A stretch of 64,000 nucleotides of DNA from Linnemannia elongata (taxonomy: Eukaryota > Mortierellomycota > Mortierellomycetes > Mortierellales > Mortierellaceae), in NCBI GenBank assembly GCA_036320915.1, contig JAXBDG010000015.1, forward strand, positions 1,054,001 through 1,118,000, in the 5' to 3' direction. The first letter of the stretch is position 1, and the number at the start of each line of letters is the position of its first letter. A model generated the notes under the pieces. The model was not told the origin of the DNA. It did no database searches and saw nothing but the letters and a program-made list of their open reading frames with translations. Positions 20,596-30,574 of the stretch are shown here, in pieces. The translations under genes and the position numbers were made by a program.

Positions 20596-22525
20596 TCACC
20601 GGTGAGTTGCACTCGAGCCATTGGTTGTCGAGTGATTGCGTGAATGCGATTGCGCCTGCTCTAAAGGCAATGCTGGCGATATGGGTGTTGACCGACGGGA
20701 CGAAACTGCTGCTGTGGATGAGATTGACGACTGAGAAGACTGAGAGCTCGCCCTAACAAGGTCCTGGTGCGATGAGTGAGAGTGGTTTTGTTGTTGTTGA
20801 TGTTGTGCTTGGTGCTGATGCTGTTGTTGGTGCAACTGTGCGTGGCGTTGGCGAGGAGAGTCTGCACGGTGTCCACGCGAGTTCTTGCTAGCCGCATCCT
20901 CCCGCGCCTTGGCCATATTGGCTTCACTAAAGTTTATCCTCCGTTGGATCTCGGTCTCATAGGCTTTGCTGTAGGCTCGATCTTCACCTCCTTGAGTCCA
21001 GAGTTGGAATCCTGCGACAAACTGAGCCTGCTCCCTCGTCTCAATGGCTTTGGGTGATCGCTGTGCCCTGACCCAGTCAATGACTTCGCGGTGATCTTTG
21101 AAATAACGGAGTCGAAGCAACCAGCAGCAGGCGACAACTGCAGCACGTCCGACACCTATACATTATGATGTCGTAAAAAATAAAACGAATAAAGGAGGTG
21201 ATCTGTGAGTATCGGCGCATAGAAAAACAATTTACCGTTTGATAGAGCTGCGATGATGACATGAATGACGACGATGAAGTAAAAATCGGGAAGAGAACCA
21301 GCCCAAATAAGAAAGCCTGCCAACCCTTTGCTTACCTCCTCTGCAATGGGCAAGGACATTTTGTCCTCTCTTTGTGGTTTCGTCCATCCTGTCGAGAACA
21401 CGATCCATCTCTGCAAAAGAGTACGGCGTGCTTCCTTCGACCATAGGGATTCTAAATCGCAACAGGTATGGATTAGATTTGATTTGATTAGACCAGGATG
21501 CAAAGAGAACGAGAGAGACATAGCTGGGGAGAGGGCTGTCACCAACGATCTCGATTATGTATGAATGCTTTACCTGACGACATCGACCCCGTGGCGGTTT
21601 GCTGCTTCCAAATAATTTGGGAAAGGCGATCCCAGGAGTTCCAGCTCTTCATCGAAGAGGCAGCTGGATAGTTCATCCGTGCAAGAAGCAAGAGGAAAGA
21701 GAAATAGAGATCGTTTCAGTATATGCCTATGTTTGTAAGTCAGGAGAGAAAGTCTCCAAAAAGACATGACCCCATCACTGCCTCTTGTCTCTTGCCCCTT
21801 TGAATTCCTTTTTTTTTCTTATTTTGAACTGCTTTGTCGTTGTGTTTTTTTGCATGTTGTCGTGTGCACAATGCAACAAAGCGTTATCATGATCCAGTCA
21901 TACAAAACAAACACCAAAAATATGTCCTGTGCCCAATCAATTGTCGATGTCCTGCTATGTATGTTGTGTCGCTGGGCCGTTGGTATGTTGTACCATCCCC
22001 TAATGATAATCGATCCATCTCCGACTTTATCTCATAGCATCACCACTGGGCTTATATTTACCAAACGACACGCGTGAAGCCTAGCTGGTGGAGACGATCA
22101 AAGTCCATGTCCAGATCGCGCACAATCTTGGCACGCCCATTGACGGGCCCATCGAGTCGGACCTTCTTGCCAGGACAGGACGAAAGACCAAGGTTGCCTC
22201 TGGGTCGCCAGTTTGGGTACGTCCTTTTGGCTCGTGCTACGGCGTCCTCTGCGACTTCCATCTGCTGCATAACCTCTGCTTCACGCTGGGCAAAGGGGAC
22301 GAGCAGCATACGATTCGGGACAGACATGTCTTCCTGAAGAAGGGCGCTGATCCAGGGTGGGATGATCCAGCTGACGTTGATAGGATGTGAGATGGAGTCC
22401 TTGAAGGTGACGGGTTTGGGTTTGTAGTAGGCTGCTGTCAAGGGTTGGTCTGTTCCGTTCTGGTATAAGATACTTGAGCCGTCGGCGACTTGGATAGAGG
22501 CTTTCTTGTCCTGTGGGGTAGCCAT
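20596..22525 (-). CDS. Dual-specificity (CDKN3/KAP-like) protein phosphatase
   Basis: Exons 22525..22062, 21663..21574, 21451..21336 and 21155..20596 give 409 aa. The catalytic loop HCRGGVGRA (Cys-x5-Arg) is split by the third intron at about residue 218. The upstream order SSCPGKK, DFDRLHQLGFTRVVC, LFDEELELLG and IPMVEGSTPYS matches the KAP-like phosphatase layout, and IETREQAQFVAGF after the loop is typical. The residue aligned with the general-acid Asp of KAP (ADGGTP) is Glu here (VEGSTP, codon 21438-21436). The first ~120 residues are a family-specific N-terminus. The last ~90 are disordered, with a Gln/His-rich stretch near nt 20790-20860. It probably removes phosphate from Ser/Thr/Tyr of a regulatory protein; the substrate is unknown. 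It is divergent from JIP5. Confidence 0.87.
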
Positions 22526-23310
22526 TTGTCTGAGAGTGCGTGTCGGAGGAACAAAAAAAGGTTAAGTGGGTTACAAAACAGGAGAAGGGTGAAAAGTAGG
22601 GTGTATTGAAATGCCAAAAAGAAGTAAGAATGAGGATGAAAAAGAAGGGGCGGATGGGAATGAAAGCTAAGCAAGTACTGACGAATGGAGTGAAAGAGTG
22701 AGAGAAGGGGTGAGTGGAGAGTGGGTGGAGGAGAAGTGGAGATGTGAAGAAAGAAAGAAGAGAAGGAAGGGTCCACGACAAAACGAGGAGAGGGTTTGAC
22801 CGTGGCTTGGGGATCCGCTCTTTTTTTTCCTCTTTTTGCCACTTGACCTTGTCAACTTTCTTGCTTTGCTTAACTAGCTTATCTAATTGGCAAACTACTC
22901 ACATATTGACTACAGATTGGCGAAAGTAGTACGTGATGTCGCCCTCACAAGAGAGTTGGGCTCCCACCTTCACAGTAAGCATGATGGTACCCCTTCCCCT
23001 TCTCCTTCACCCTCCCCTCCCCTTCCCTTCCCCTTCCCCTTCCCCTTCCCCTTCTTCCTTCGTCTTTTTCTTTCGTCATTTTCTTTCGTCTTTTACTATC
23101 CTTATCGTTTCCTGTGCTCCTGCCCCTTTGGACCCTTGCTCCACTTAGATTCGTGTCGCAACACGTGCAGTGGATGGAGAACATAAAAAAAAGCTTCGCA
23201 GTCACATTTTGTTTTTTATGATTTTTCTTTTTTTTTGTTGACCTTTGAACGTTTGACAAACAGAACCGCCTCTTCACCTTTCTTCTCAACAACATTCGTA
23301 ACATTCCGCC
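22526..23310. promoter_or_regulatory. Divergent region phosphatase / JIP5
   Basis: About 785 bases with polypyrimidine sequence and a (CCCCTT)n run around 23013-23055. A long minus-strand open frame spans this region and JIP5; it is low-complexity and is rejected as a gene. No certain TATA box. Confidence 0.45.
23013..23055 (+). repeat. (CCCCTT)n hexanucleotide repeat
   Basis: Several consecutive TTCCCC units. The unit does not match the TTAGGG-type telomere repeat expected in fungi. Confidence 0.85.
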
Positions 23311-25103
23311 ATGGTAAAAAAAAAAAAAAAAAACGAGCACTCGACACAAGGAGAATATAACCACGCAATGATATATTTTACACGGTACCAGGAGGATATT
23401 ATGCGAACTGACGGACAAAAATACCACACACACACACACTCTCTCTCTCTCTCTCTTTCTTCTCTTTTCGCACACTAACAAAAACATACATTGATAGCCT
23501 GCAAATCTGCTAGTCGATACCCTTTCGTACAAGGACATGGTCTTTGACTTTGCCTTCCACCCAACTCTCGACATCATCGCCACCGGGCTCATCACCGGAC
23601 ACATCAACTGGTAATATACCGCCTTCTGGCGCGCCCACCCCTCAGAATGTTTACGACTATTCCTTTGCTTAACGGCCATACGAACCCAACAGCTAATATT
23701 TTGTTGCAATTGAACCGCATATGTAAATGTTAGTGTCAAGTACGCACCCGGGGCTGGAAATAACGAGACTGCATGGAGCATTCGTCCCACGAAAAAGTCG
23801 TGCCGTGGCCTTGCCTTCAGCAACGATGGTGCTGGTATGTGGCAGAAAGATCGGCATTAACTATGTTTTGGACCTTACAAGCAAATTACTAAAACCCTTG
23901 ACTTGCTTCAATTGGAACCAATAGGACTTTTCACTGTCTTCAAGGATGGAGCTATCAGAGCATTGGATGTTAACACGGGAGATGTCTTGATCAAAAAGTC
24001 GGACGCCCATGAGTAAGTCGACTGGATCAACTCTACAACCGTTACCTTCAGGAGAACCTATGTCACTGAACAGACAATGTCACGCTTCATATGCTAAATA
24101 CCAAATTATCAACTTTTCCTTCACCTACAATTAGCAACCCAATTAACACAGTCAGGCTGTTGACAGAGACGACACTGGCGACAGGAGATGACAGCGGAGT
24201 GATCAAGCTGTGGGATGTTAGGACAGGAACTGAGACCATGCAATACACTGAGCACGACGACTTCATCTCCGATTTCGACTACGACACCGACTCCAAGACA
24301 CTCGTCGCCTCTAGTGGACAAGGCACCATCTCGATCTACGATATTCGCAAGCCCAAGATGCTGGCCATGTCCGCCAATCAGGATGATGAGTTGATGTCGA
24401 TCTGTATTGTCAAGGATCGTCGTAAAGTTGTCGTCGGATCACAGGAGGGGGTGTTGAACATTTATAGTTGGGGCGATTGGGGCGATTGTACGGATCGGTT
24501 TATTGGACACCCAAATTCGATTGATACTATTTGCAAGATTGATGAAGATACTGTGGCCACCGGATCCAGCGATGGAATCATCAGGTACCATATTGCGTTT
24601 TTTTTTTCTTTCTGGTTCAATGTCAAGCTCGAGGAGGATCTTGTGCGCATAAATGGAGAACAGTTTGTCAGACGCATTGACTTATTTTCTTCCTGTCTTA
24701 CTTCGCAATGCCCTTTAGAATCATTGACATTTTGCCAAACAAGTTTCAAGGAATTGTAGGAGAGCACGAAGACTTCCCCATCGAACGGATCAAACTCTCA
24801 CACGACAAGACTTTCCTCGCCAGTTGCTCACACGACGACACCGTTAGGTTCTGGGATGTCCGCTACCTGACCAGTGAGAGAGAGGATGAAGACGACGATA
24901 GCGATGATGCAAAGGACGCCTCTGGAGATAAGGATTCCGATGACGATGACGATGAGGATGAGGATGATAAGCCAGGAAAGAACAGCGGCGGCGGTATGGA
25001 TATGGATTCGGATGATTCGGACGCGCCCAAGAAAAGCAATAACAGGCGGCCAAAGAAGCAGGCACCTGCTGCCAATAACCCTGGTTTCTTTGATGACCTG
25101 TAG
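23311..25103 (+). CDS. JIP5: WD-repeat ribosome-biogenesis protein JIP5/WDR55
   Basis: Exons 23311..23313 (ATG only), 23498..23610, 23734..23834, 23925..24012, 24135..24584 and 24719..25103 give 379 aa in frame. WD-type repeats are visible: DMVFDFAFHPTLDIIATGL, then TGDDSGVIKLWDVRTG, SSGQGTISIYDIRKP, GSQEGVLNIYSWGDWGD, TGSSDGIIR and SCSHDDTVRFWDVRYL. The acidic tail followed by a Lys-rich stretch and the terminal NPGFFDDL is the hallmark ending of the JIP5/WDR55 family. The protein acts in the nucleolus in large-subunit rRNA maturation (known for the family). The start is the least certain part: ATG 23311 is followed directly by GTAAAA and would be an exon of one codon. Otherwise translation might begin at the Met of DMVFDF. 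Confidence 0.9.
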
Positions 25104-25545
25104 AAGAACATGCAGGACGATAAAGATTGTAATTGTGGGGTGATATAATAAAAAAAATCATCGGCATAGAAACACAAGTCTCTTTTTCATGTTTCCTCTA
25201 ATGTTGTCGATTGTACATTGCGTATTAGTAAACAACAATGATGAAATGATGTAGAAGCGGCGAGGCACGCAATTGCAAGACACGCATAGCTCCACTTCTA
25301 TTTATTTATTTTTTTTCCTTATGTTTGCTGCGCATGCTTTGAAATTTCTTCCTTGTCTCCCCCTTCAAACGCGCCGCCTCGCTGCAAGTGTCACGAAGAC
25401 AACAAACCTTATCTGATTGCTACGCTCGGTATAAAAACGACCGCGTTTTTTTCTCCTTCCCCCTATCATACGAACCATCTTCTATCCTCACTGCCTTTTT
25501 TTTATTCCAACACAACCAAAATCACCAAACACAACTCAAACAAAA
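25104..25545. promoter_or_regulatory. Intergenic with TATA box for the 25546 gene
   Basis: It holds the JIP5 3' end (AATAAAAAA-type signal near 25146) and the promoter of the next gene. Confidence 0.5.
25430..25436 (+). promoter_or_regulatory. TATA box (TATAAAA)
   Basis: TATAAAA lies 110 bases before the ATG at 25546, with a CT/CA-rich leader between. Comparable boxes precede both paralogues of this gene. Confidence 0.6.
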
Positions 25546-26499
25546 ATGACCAACACCCCTCAACCCCTCAAAGTCGGCTGGATAGGCATCGGAGAAATGG
25601 GTTATGGCATGGCCAAAAACCTTCACGCCTACCTTGCCTCTCAAGGATCCCACCTCACCGTCTGGAACCGCTCCCTCAGAAAAACCGACGCCCTTAAAGA
25701 CCAAGGCGCCCATATCGCCACTACTATCCAAGAACTCGTCTCAACCTCTAACGTCATCTTCACCTCCCTCTCCACCGACGCCGCCGTCGAGGACGTGTAC
25801 GACCAACTTGCTCAGTTGGCAAGCAGGGTCCAGGAACAAATCATCTTTATCGAAACCTCAACCATCCACCCAAGTGTCGCCGCCAAGAACCAGGAACTCT
25901 TATCACCCTACCCACAACAACACGCCTACCTCCAATGCCCAGTCTTTGGCCGCCCCGACCGCGCCCTTGCCGGCCAACTCGTCTTTGTAACCTCCGGCCC
26001 CGCTGCGGCACTCTCAAGGATCCATCCTCTCATCGCCTCCATGTCAAGGTCCACCATCGACCTCCACACTGCCGATGTAACAAAAGCCAGCTCCTTCAAA
26101 CTTCTCGGAAACTTCTTCGTCGCCGGATCTATCGAACTCCTCGCCGAGGGTCTGGCACTCGGCGAAAAACTCTCCCTTCCTCAATCTTCCGTCCTCCACC
26201 TCATCAATGGCCTCTTCGGGTCCCCAGTCTGGATCGGGTATAGTCAAAAGATTGTTGAGGGGAAGAAGAGTAAAGAGGGGGGATACCCTGTAGAGTTGGG
26301 GTTGAAGGATGTAGGGCATATGAGGAGGTTGGCGGAAGAACATGGGGCGAGTTTGCCGACGGCCGATGTTGCTTATGGGCATTTGGAAAGGATGAAGAGT
26401 CAGGGGAAGGGGGATCAGGATTGGACGACCTTGATTGAAGTCATTCGAGAGGGTCCTTCTTCTTCTTCTTCTTTGTCCTCCTCCACTCAACATCAATAA
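25546..26499 (+). CDS. 3-hydroxyisobutyrate-dehydrogenase-like oxidoreductase, copy 1
   Basis: Single exon, 317 aa. The N-terminal Rossmann domain has VGWIGIGEMGYGMAKNL (GxGxxG) and SNVIFTSLSTDAAVEDVY. The C-terminal all-helical domain carries SSFKLLGNFF, whose Lys (about residue 185) and Asn fit the catalytic K-x-x-x-N of beta-hydroxyacid dehydrogenases. Where classic members have DAPVSGG for substrate binding, this one reads CPVFGRPDRA, so it belongs to a separate subfamily and the substrate cannot be inferred. NAD(P) dependence is from the family. A Ser-rich tail ends the protein. It lacks introns, unlike most neighbours. Its closest relative in the window is the gene at 61504-60581; 60252-59281 is more distant. 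Confidence 0.9.
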   Translation: MTNTPQPLKVGWIGIGEMGYGMAKNLHAYLASQGSHLTVWNRSLRKTDALKDQGAHIATTIQELVSTSNVIFTSLSTDAAVEDVYDQLAQLASRVQEQIIFIETSTIHPSVAAKNQELLSPYPQQHAYLQCPVFGRPDRALAGQLVFVTSGPAAALSRIHPLIASMSRSTIDLHTADVTKASSFKLLGNFFVAGSIELLAEGLALGEKLSLPQSSVLHLINGLFGSPVWIGYSQKIVEGKKSKEGGYPVELGLKDVGHMRRLAEEHGASLPTADVAYGHLERMKSQGKGDQDWTTLIEVIREGPSSSSSLSSSTQHQ

Positions 26500-26808
26500 G
26501 AATATTCTACTTCTTAGCATATCCTATTTCTTCTCTTTTGACTATTTTACGCATAAAATAAAAAACTTGCATTGTTCGTCATTCACAAGTCGATATCTTT
26601 TTTTATTGGAAATGAGGAAGAGCTGCTCGTAAATGCAATGGAAAGTAAAAGGATTGTTTTTTTTTTTTTTTTTTTGATGGAGATTATACAAAAAAGTACA
26701 ATGTCGAAAAATAAATGCACCAAAGGAGAAGCGAAAGAATTGGATATGGGTGGTTTGTTTTTAAAAAAAAGAAGAAAAGAAAATCATTGCTGAAAGTGGG
26801 GCAGTGGT

Positions 26809-26809
<1 letters not shown>

Positions 26810-26851
<42 letters not shown>

Positions 26852-26863
26852 GGGGGGGGGGGG
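26810..26863. repeat. T41-G13 homopolymer junction
   Basis: Forty-one T followed directly by thirteen G, which on the minus strand reads C13-A41. It borders dispersed repeat copy B at the end where a poly(A) tail of a retrocopy would sit. Confidence 0.85.
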
Positions 26864-26879
26864 TGGGGGTGGAGGCATG

Positions 26880-27057
26880 AGGAAGTGGGTGGAGTGCTAA
26901 TTGTTGGTTGTTGGTTGTGTATGGTATATGTTGATAATGAGGGGAGAGGAAAGAATGAAAGAAAGGCGTTTGTCCGTTGGTGTCCGTTGATGGGTCCCTG
27001 TTGAACGCCCTGAATTGTGCGGAGGTGTGGGGAGAGAGAGGATCGACGCACAGACTT
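26880..27057 (-). repeat. Dispersed repeat, copy B
   Basis: Minus-strand relative of 9292-9450. It shares an exact 27-base start and an internal exact 17-base block, then CA-rich sequence, and ends in C13-A41. There is no gene downstream of it on its strand. Confidence 0.7.
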
Positions 27058-28226
27058 CGTGTTTTCACGCAGTAAATGCCCCGCCTTACATTCCCAAACT
27101 GAATACATCACAAGCATACAAGACAAACACAGTTTAAAAAGAATGGAACAACAAAATGCAATTTTTATTCTTTTTTGAGATGTTAGAAAAACGAAAGAAA
27201 GAACAAAATGCAACAAAACTAAGAACATACTGATGGTACACATAGGGTAAAAAAAAAAGTAAATAAAAGGTTGGAAGGAATGTACAAAGGATAGTAGCAC
27301 AAAGGTGATACGGACAAATAATGGGTAAAGAGATTACTACCTAACTAAAACACAAGAAACGACAACAACAACAAAACGAGCAAGAACAACGACTGCAACA
27401 ACAACAATAGAAAAGGGATGCATGTAGAACGAACAAAACTAAAACGAGAACACAAGGGAAAAAAATCTAGTGCACAAAGTTGATAAAAAGAAAACAGGCT
27501 AATAAAACAAGAAACAAAAAAAATGCGTACAAAGAAAAAGGAACGAGATTAAGAAAACTACTGGAACAAAGATGCAAGATAGGGTAACTGGGATAAGAAA
27601 TAGGAAGTGAAGGAGAAACCAACATGAGAAGAAAGACAGAAGGGGGTGTGTTGGATAAAAAGTACTAGAGGAGATTCGCCCACTAGACCAATATAAGGAA
27701 GGTCTCCATGGGAATAGTGTGCTACAGCTAAGCAGCGCATTAGATTTGAGAGAGATCCGCAAAGATCAAAGCAAGGAAAGCCCTGCAATGATGGGTCAAG
27801 AGAACGAACCATCTTCCTCCTTTCTTTTCCTACGCCTCCTGTTCCTGTCATTCCTCCGTCCTTCGTTCCTCCATCCTCCTTTTTTCAATCGAAATCGAGT
27901 GTCCCTGGTCGATGGCCGATTTTTTGTTGTTCTTTGTTTGTTGTATGCTGTACAATTGGGGTTGAATGGCGGCTTGTTTGTTCCTTCTAGGACTGATGTG
28001 AACAAATGAAAGTATATCCTGTATCTGGTGTAGTTGAAGAGTTAGGCGTCTTTGTTTGTTTTCTAGAGTCGGTTGTTGTTATTGTCACTGCTGTTGTGTT
28101 GCGTTGCTGTTGGTGTTGTTTCGTGTGATCGAGTGGATGGGTAACATCTCCGCCCCATTATGTGGTATCGGGTAAAAAAAAAACGGGTGCCTCAATGGAT
28201 CCCCAGGGAAGGAAGGGCCACCAGAA

Positions 28227-29923
28227 TTAGTGAGCCATGATAGCAATCTTGCTGGAGGGGGGCGAAGGGGTGGCGCTGGGGGTGATGACCTGGCTCTTAG
28301 TCAAGGGACTGGTGATGGGGATGGCGTGGGAGATGCGGGCAGCACGGTTAGGAGGCGAAGGAGGAGGGGAGATGCGAGCGGCGTAGGAGGGGCGACCGTT
28401 GATGGTGTTGTTGAGGCCGTTCTTTTGGTGGAACTGAGGAGGGGTGATGGTGTTGTCAGGCTTCATGGAGACCTTGCCGCGGGTGCTGTCGTAGATGGTG
28501 TTGATGGAGCCGTGGTCGCCGACTCTGAAGGAGACGTTGAAGGGCTCGACCCAGAGGACGAGGTCGCGGGGAATGTGACCTTCAAGGGTCTCCAAGGGCA
28601 AGTCGCTCTTTTGAGCAGCCTATGTATGTGTGTCATATGCAAGAGATAAGGAAGGGAGAGAATAAAAGCATTGGCGACAATTGATTGTCATTACACAATG
28701 CACAAAAGGGCGGAGTCAAAAAAGAGAGAGAGAGAGAGAAGACGTTAGTAAGGAAGGAAGGGTACAATGGACGAATTAAAAGACGGTCATGGAGCATATC
28801 CGAACAAGGTTTAGTTCGCCTCCATTGGGCGGTGAACTTGTCAATGGGAGGAAAAGCCAAGAGAACAGAGCTGAGCAGAGGTGAGCAGAGTAAGGCAGCA
28901 AACACCACACTCAAAAATGGGTAAGCGTCATTTGACCATTGGAGGGGCGGAGGATAAAAAAAAAAAAAATATGAGGAGGGCAGAGACAAGAAGGAACGAA
29001 CAAAGAAAAGAGACACGACACATTCTGACAAGCTGACTGAAAAACAGACAGACAGACAAAAGTCAGACAAGCAAGTGGCCCAAGTGGGTTGTGACCACAG
29101 TGTGGCAGTAAAGAGATAAAGGGAAGACTTGCTGGGTCAAACAGTAGAAAACCTGTTCGATAACAAACTATTCCCATCCACTCCATCGTATCAACTGCTT
29201 GCACACCTCATGGCTACTACTAGCAAGCTAGTTTAAGCTACCCCGCGAAAACATACAAATAAACAAGCACCCAAAAAAAAAAAAAAAAAAAATACAGTTG
29301 AAGAGAAGGAAACAAAAGAGATGCTCATTCACTCCAACTATGAAAGAGTATGGGGAGAGGGGTAATGAAGGGGAGGGGCTGTTCATTATGCAAAAGAAAA
29401 ACAGACATGGTTGATGTGGATTTGCACAAGACCCAGATTGTAACGGGCAAAGCAAAGGTGGTATCTTCACTTTCAGAAAAGGGGTGTTTTCTTTAGAGTG
29501 TGTTGTACACTGTGGATAGACAAATAGGGACAGAAACAGAACTGTGGACAGGGGAGGGGGGCTGAAGAAGGGGGACAGAAAGAGAAAGGGGGGTTGATGT
29601 GTGTTTGTGTGTGCCCTGAAAAGACGAAGGAAGGGAAGGGAACACAAAGAACCAGACCAGAAGAGAGAGAAAAGAGAAAAAGAAAACAAAAGGGATGGAT
29701 TTACCTCGCAAAGGAGAGGGTCGACCTTGCCACCAAAGGAAGTGATGGCCCTGTATCCGTTGCCGTAGTGGGGTCTCTGGGGATCCCAGTGGTTGGTGTA
29801 CTTCTCCTGCATCAAGGCCATGATCTGGGACTTGAAGGACTCCATGATCTGGGGAGTGCAAGAAGAAGCACTAGCAACGTATCTGCAGAGAAAGTCGGAC
29901 GCACAGTTGATTTCGATAAGCAT
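28227..29923 (-). CDS. BTG/Tob family anti-proliferative protein
   Basis: Exons 29923..29705 and 28619..28227 give 203 aa. The BTG domain (residues ~1-120) shows both signature boxes: box A NHWDPQRPHYGNGYRAI, and box B IPRDLVLWVEPFNVSFRVGD followed by HGSI. In animals such proteins bridge the CAF1 deadenylase of CCR4-NOT to mRNPs and slow the cell cycle. That role is known for the family and only inferred here. The C-terminal ~80 residues are Pro/Ser-rich with repeated AARIS motifs (YAARISPPPSPP, RAARISHAI). The single intron is about 1.1 kb, unusually long for this window, and contains homopolymers and GA repeats but no gene. The joining phase (GAG|GCT) is clean, and the box spacing fits the family. 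Confidence 0.9.
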
Positions 29924-30112
29924 TGTGTATGTGGATATGTCTTTAGTATTGAAGGAGATGGGGGAGGTATGGAGTGTAGGCTGTAGTTGTAGTTGTAGTT
30001 GTAGTTGTAGTCTTGAAGGAGTAGAGGAGCCAGGGCTGAGGTGGAAGTAGAAGTATGAGAGGGAGAGTAAGGTATGTAGAAGTGGAAGTAGAAGTGGTCA
30101 AGGCGGGAAGAA

Positions 30113-30154
<42 letters not shown>

Positions 30155-30574
30155 GAGAGAGAGTTTGCTGAGTAAAAGAATGTTTGAGAAAGTGTTTGAT
30201 GGGGAAGAAAAGAAAAGAATGGAAGAAGAGAAGAAAAGGGAAAAAGAATATAAAGGGAAAGAACGACGACTCAAAGGGAAGAACGACGACAAAAGGAAAG
30301 GCCTTTCCCTTCTCTCTCCTCTCTCTCTTCTCTCTCTTCTCTCTCTCTCTGTCGGTCTTTTTCAATTGTCAATCACAAGGTCGCTTCTTGATTGATCCAC
30401 AAAAGTACGTGTCCTGCCGTCATGTACGTAAAATCAATGTCATTTTTAGATGGGGTTGGGCCTGTCAAGCAAAAAGCAATTCGGCACAACCTTTGGATCT
30501 TAGGGCTCAATTCTATGCACATTGCTCCTTTTTTATTATTATTATTATAATTATTATTGCAGGCAGTGCTCGTT
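29924..30574. promoter_or_regulatory. Upstream region of the BTG/Tob gene, simple repeats
   Basis: It contains (GTAGTT)n at about 29983-30010, (GA)n at about 30119-30162 and a CT tract at about 30310-30350. On the minus strand these form a CT-rich leader and promoter for the BTG/Tob gene, next to the 3' end of the palmitoyltransferase. Confidence 0.55.

Larger units (their letters stand above)
26500..28226. other. Intergenic, repeat-rich
   Basis: About 1.7 kb with no credible gene. It contains T tracts, a T41-G13 junction, dispersed repeat copy B, and an A-rich region (27100-27560) with many AAC/AAAC runs. The open frames here are homopolymer artefacts. Confidence 0.5.

Noticed and set aside
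23013..23055. Interstitial telomere repeat
   Set aside because: The unit is CCCCTT, not the CCCTAA expected for fungal telomeres.
22945..23823. 292-codon open frame on the minus strand opposite JIP5
   Set aside because: Low-complexity, built over the CT-rich and microsatellite region, and antisense to a gene with clear WD repeats and consistent splicing.
26761..27300. 179-codon minus-strand frame ending in a Lys run
   Set aside because: The Lys run is the A41 homopolymer and the rest is low complexity; no family resemblance. The repeat explanation is better.
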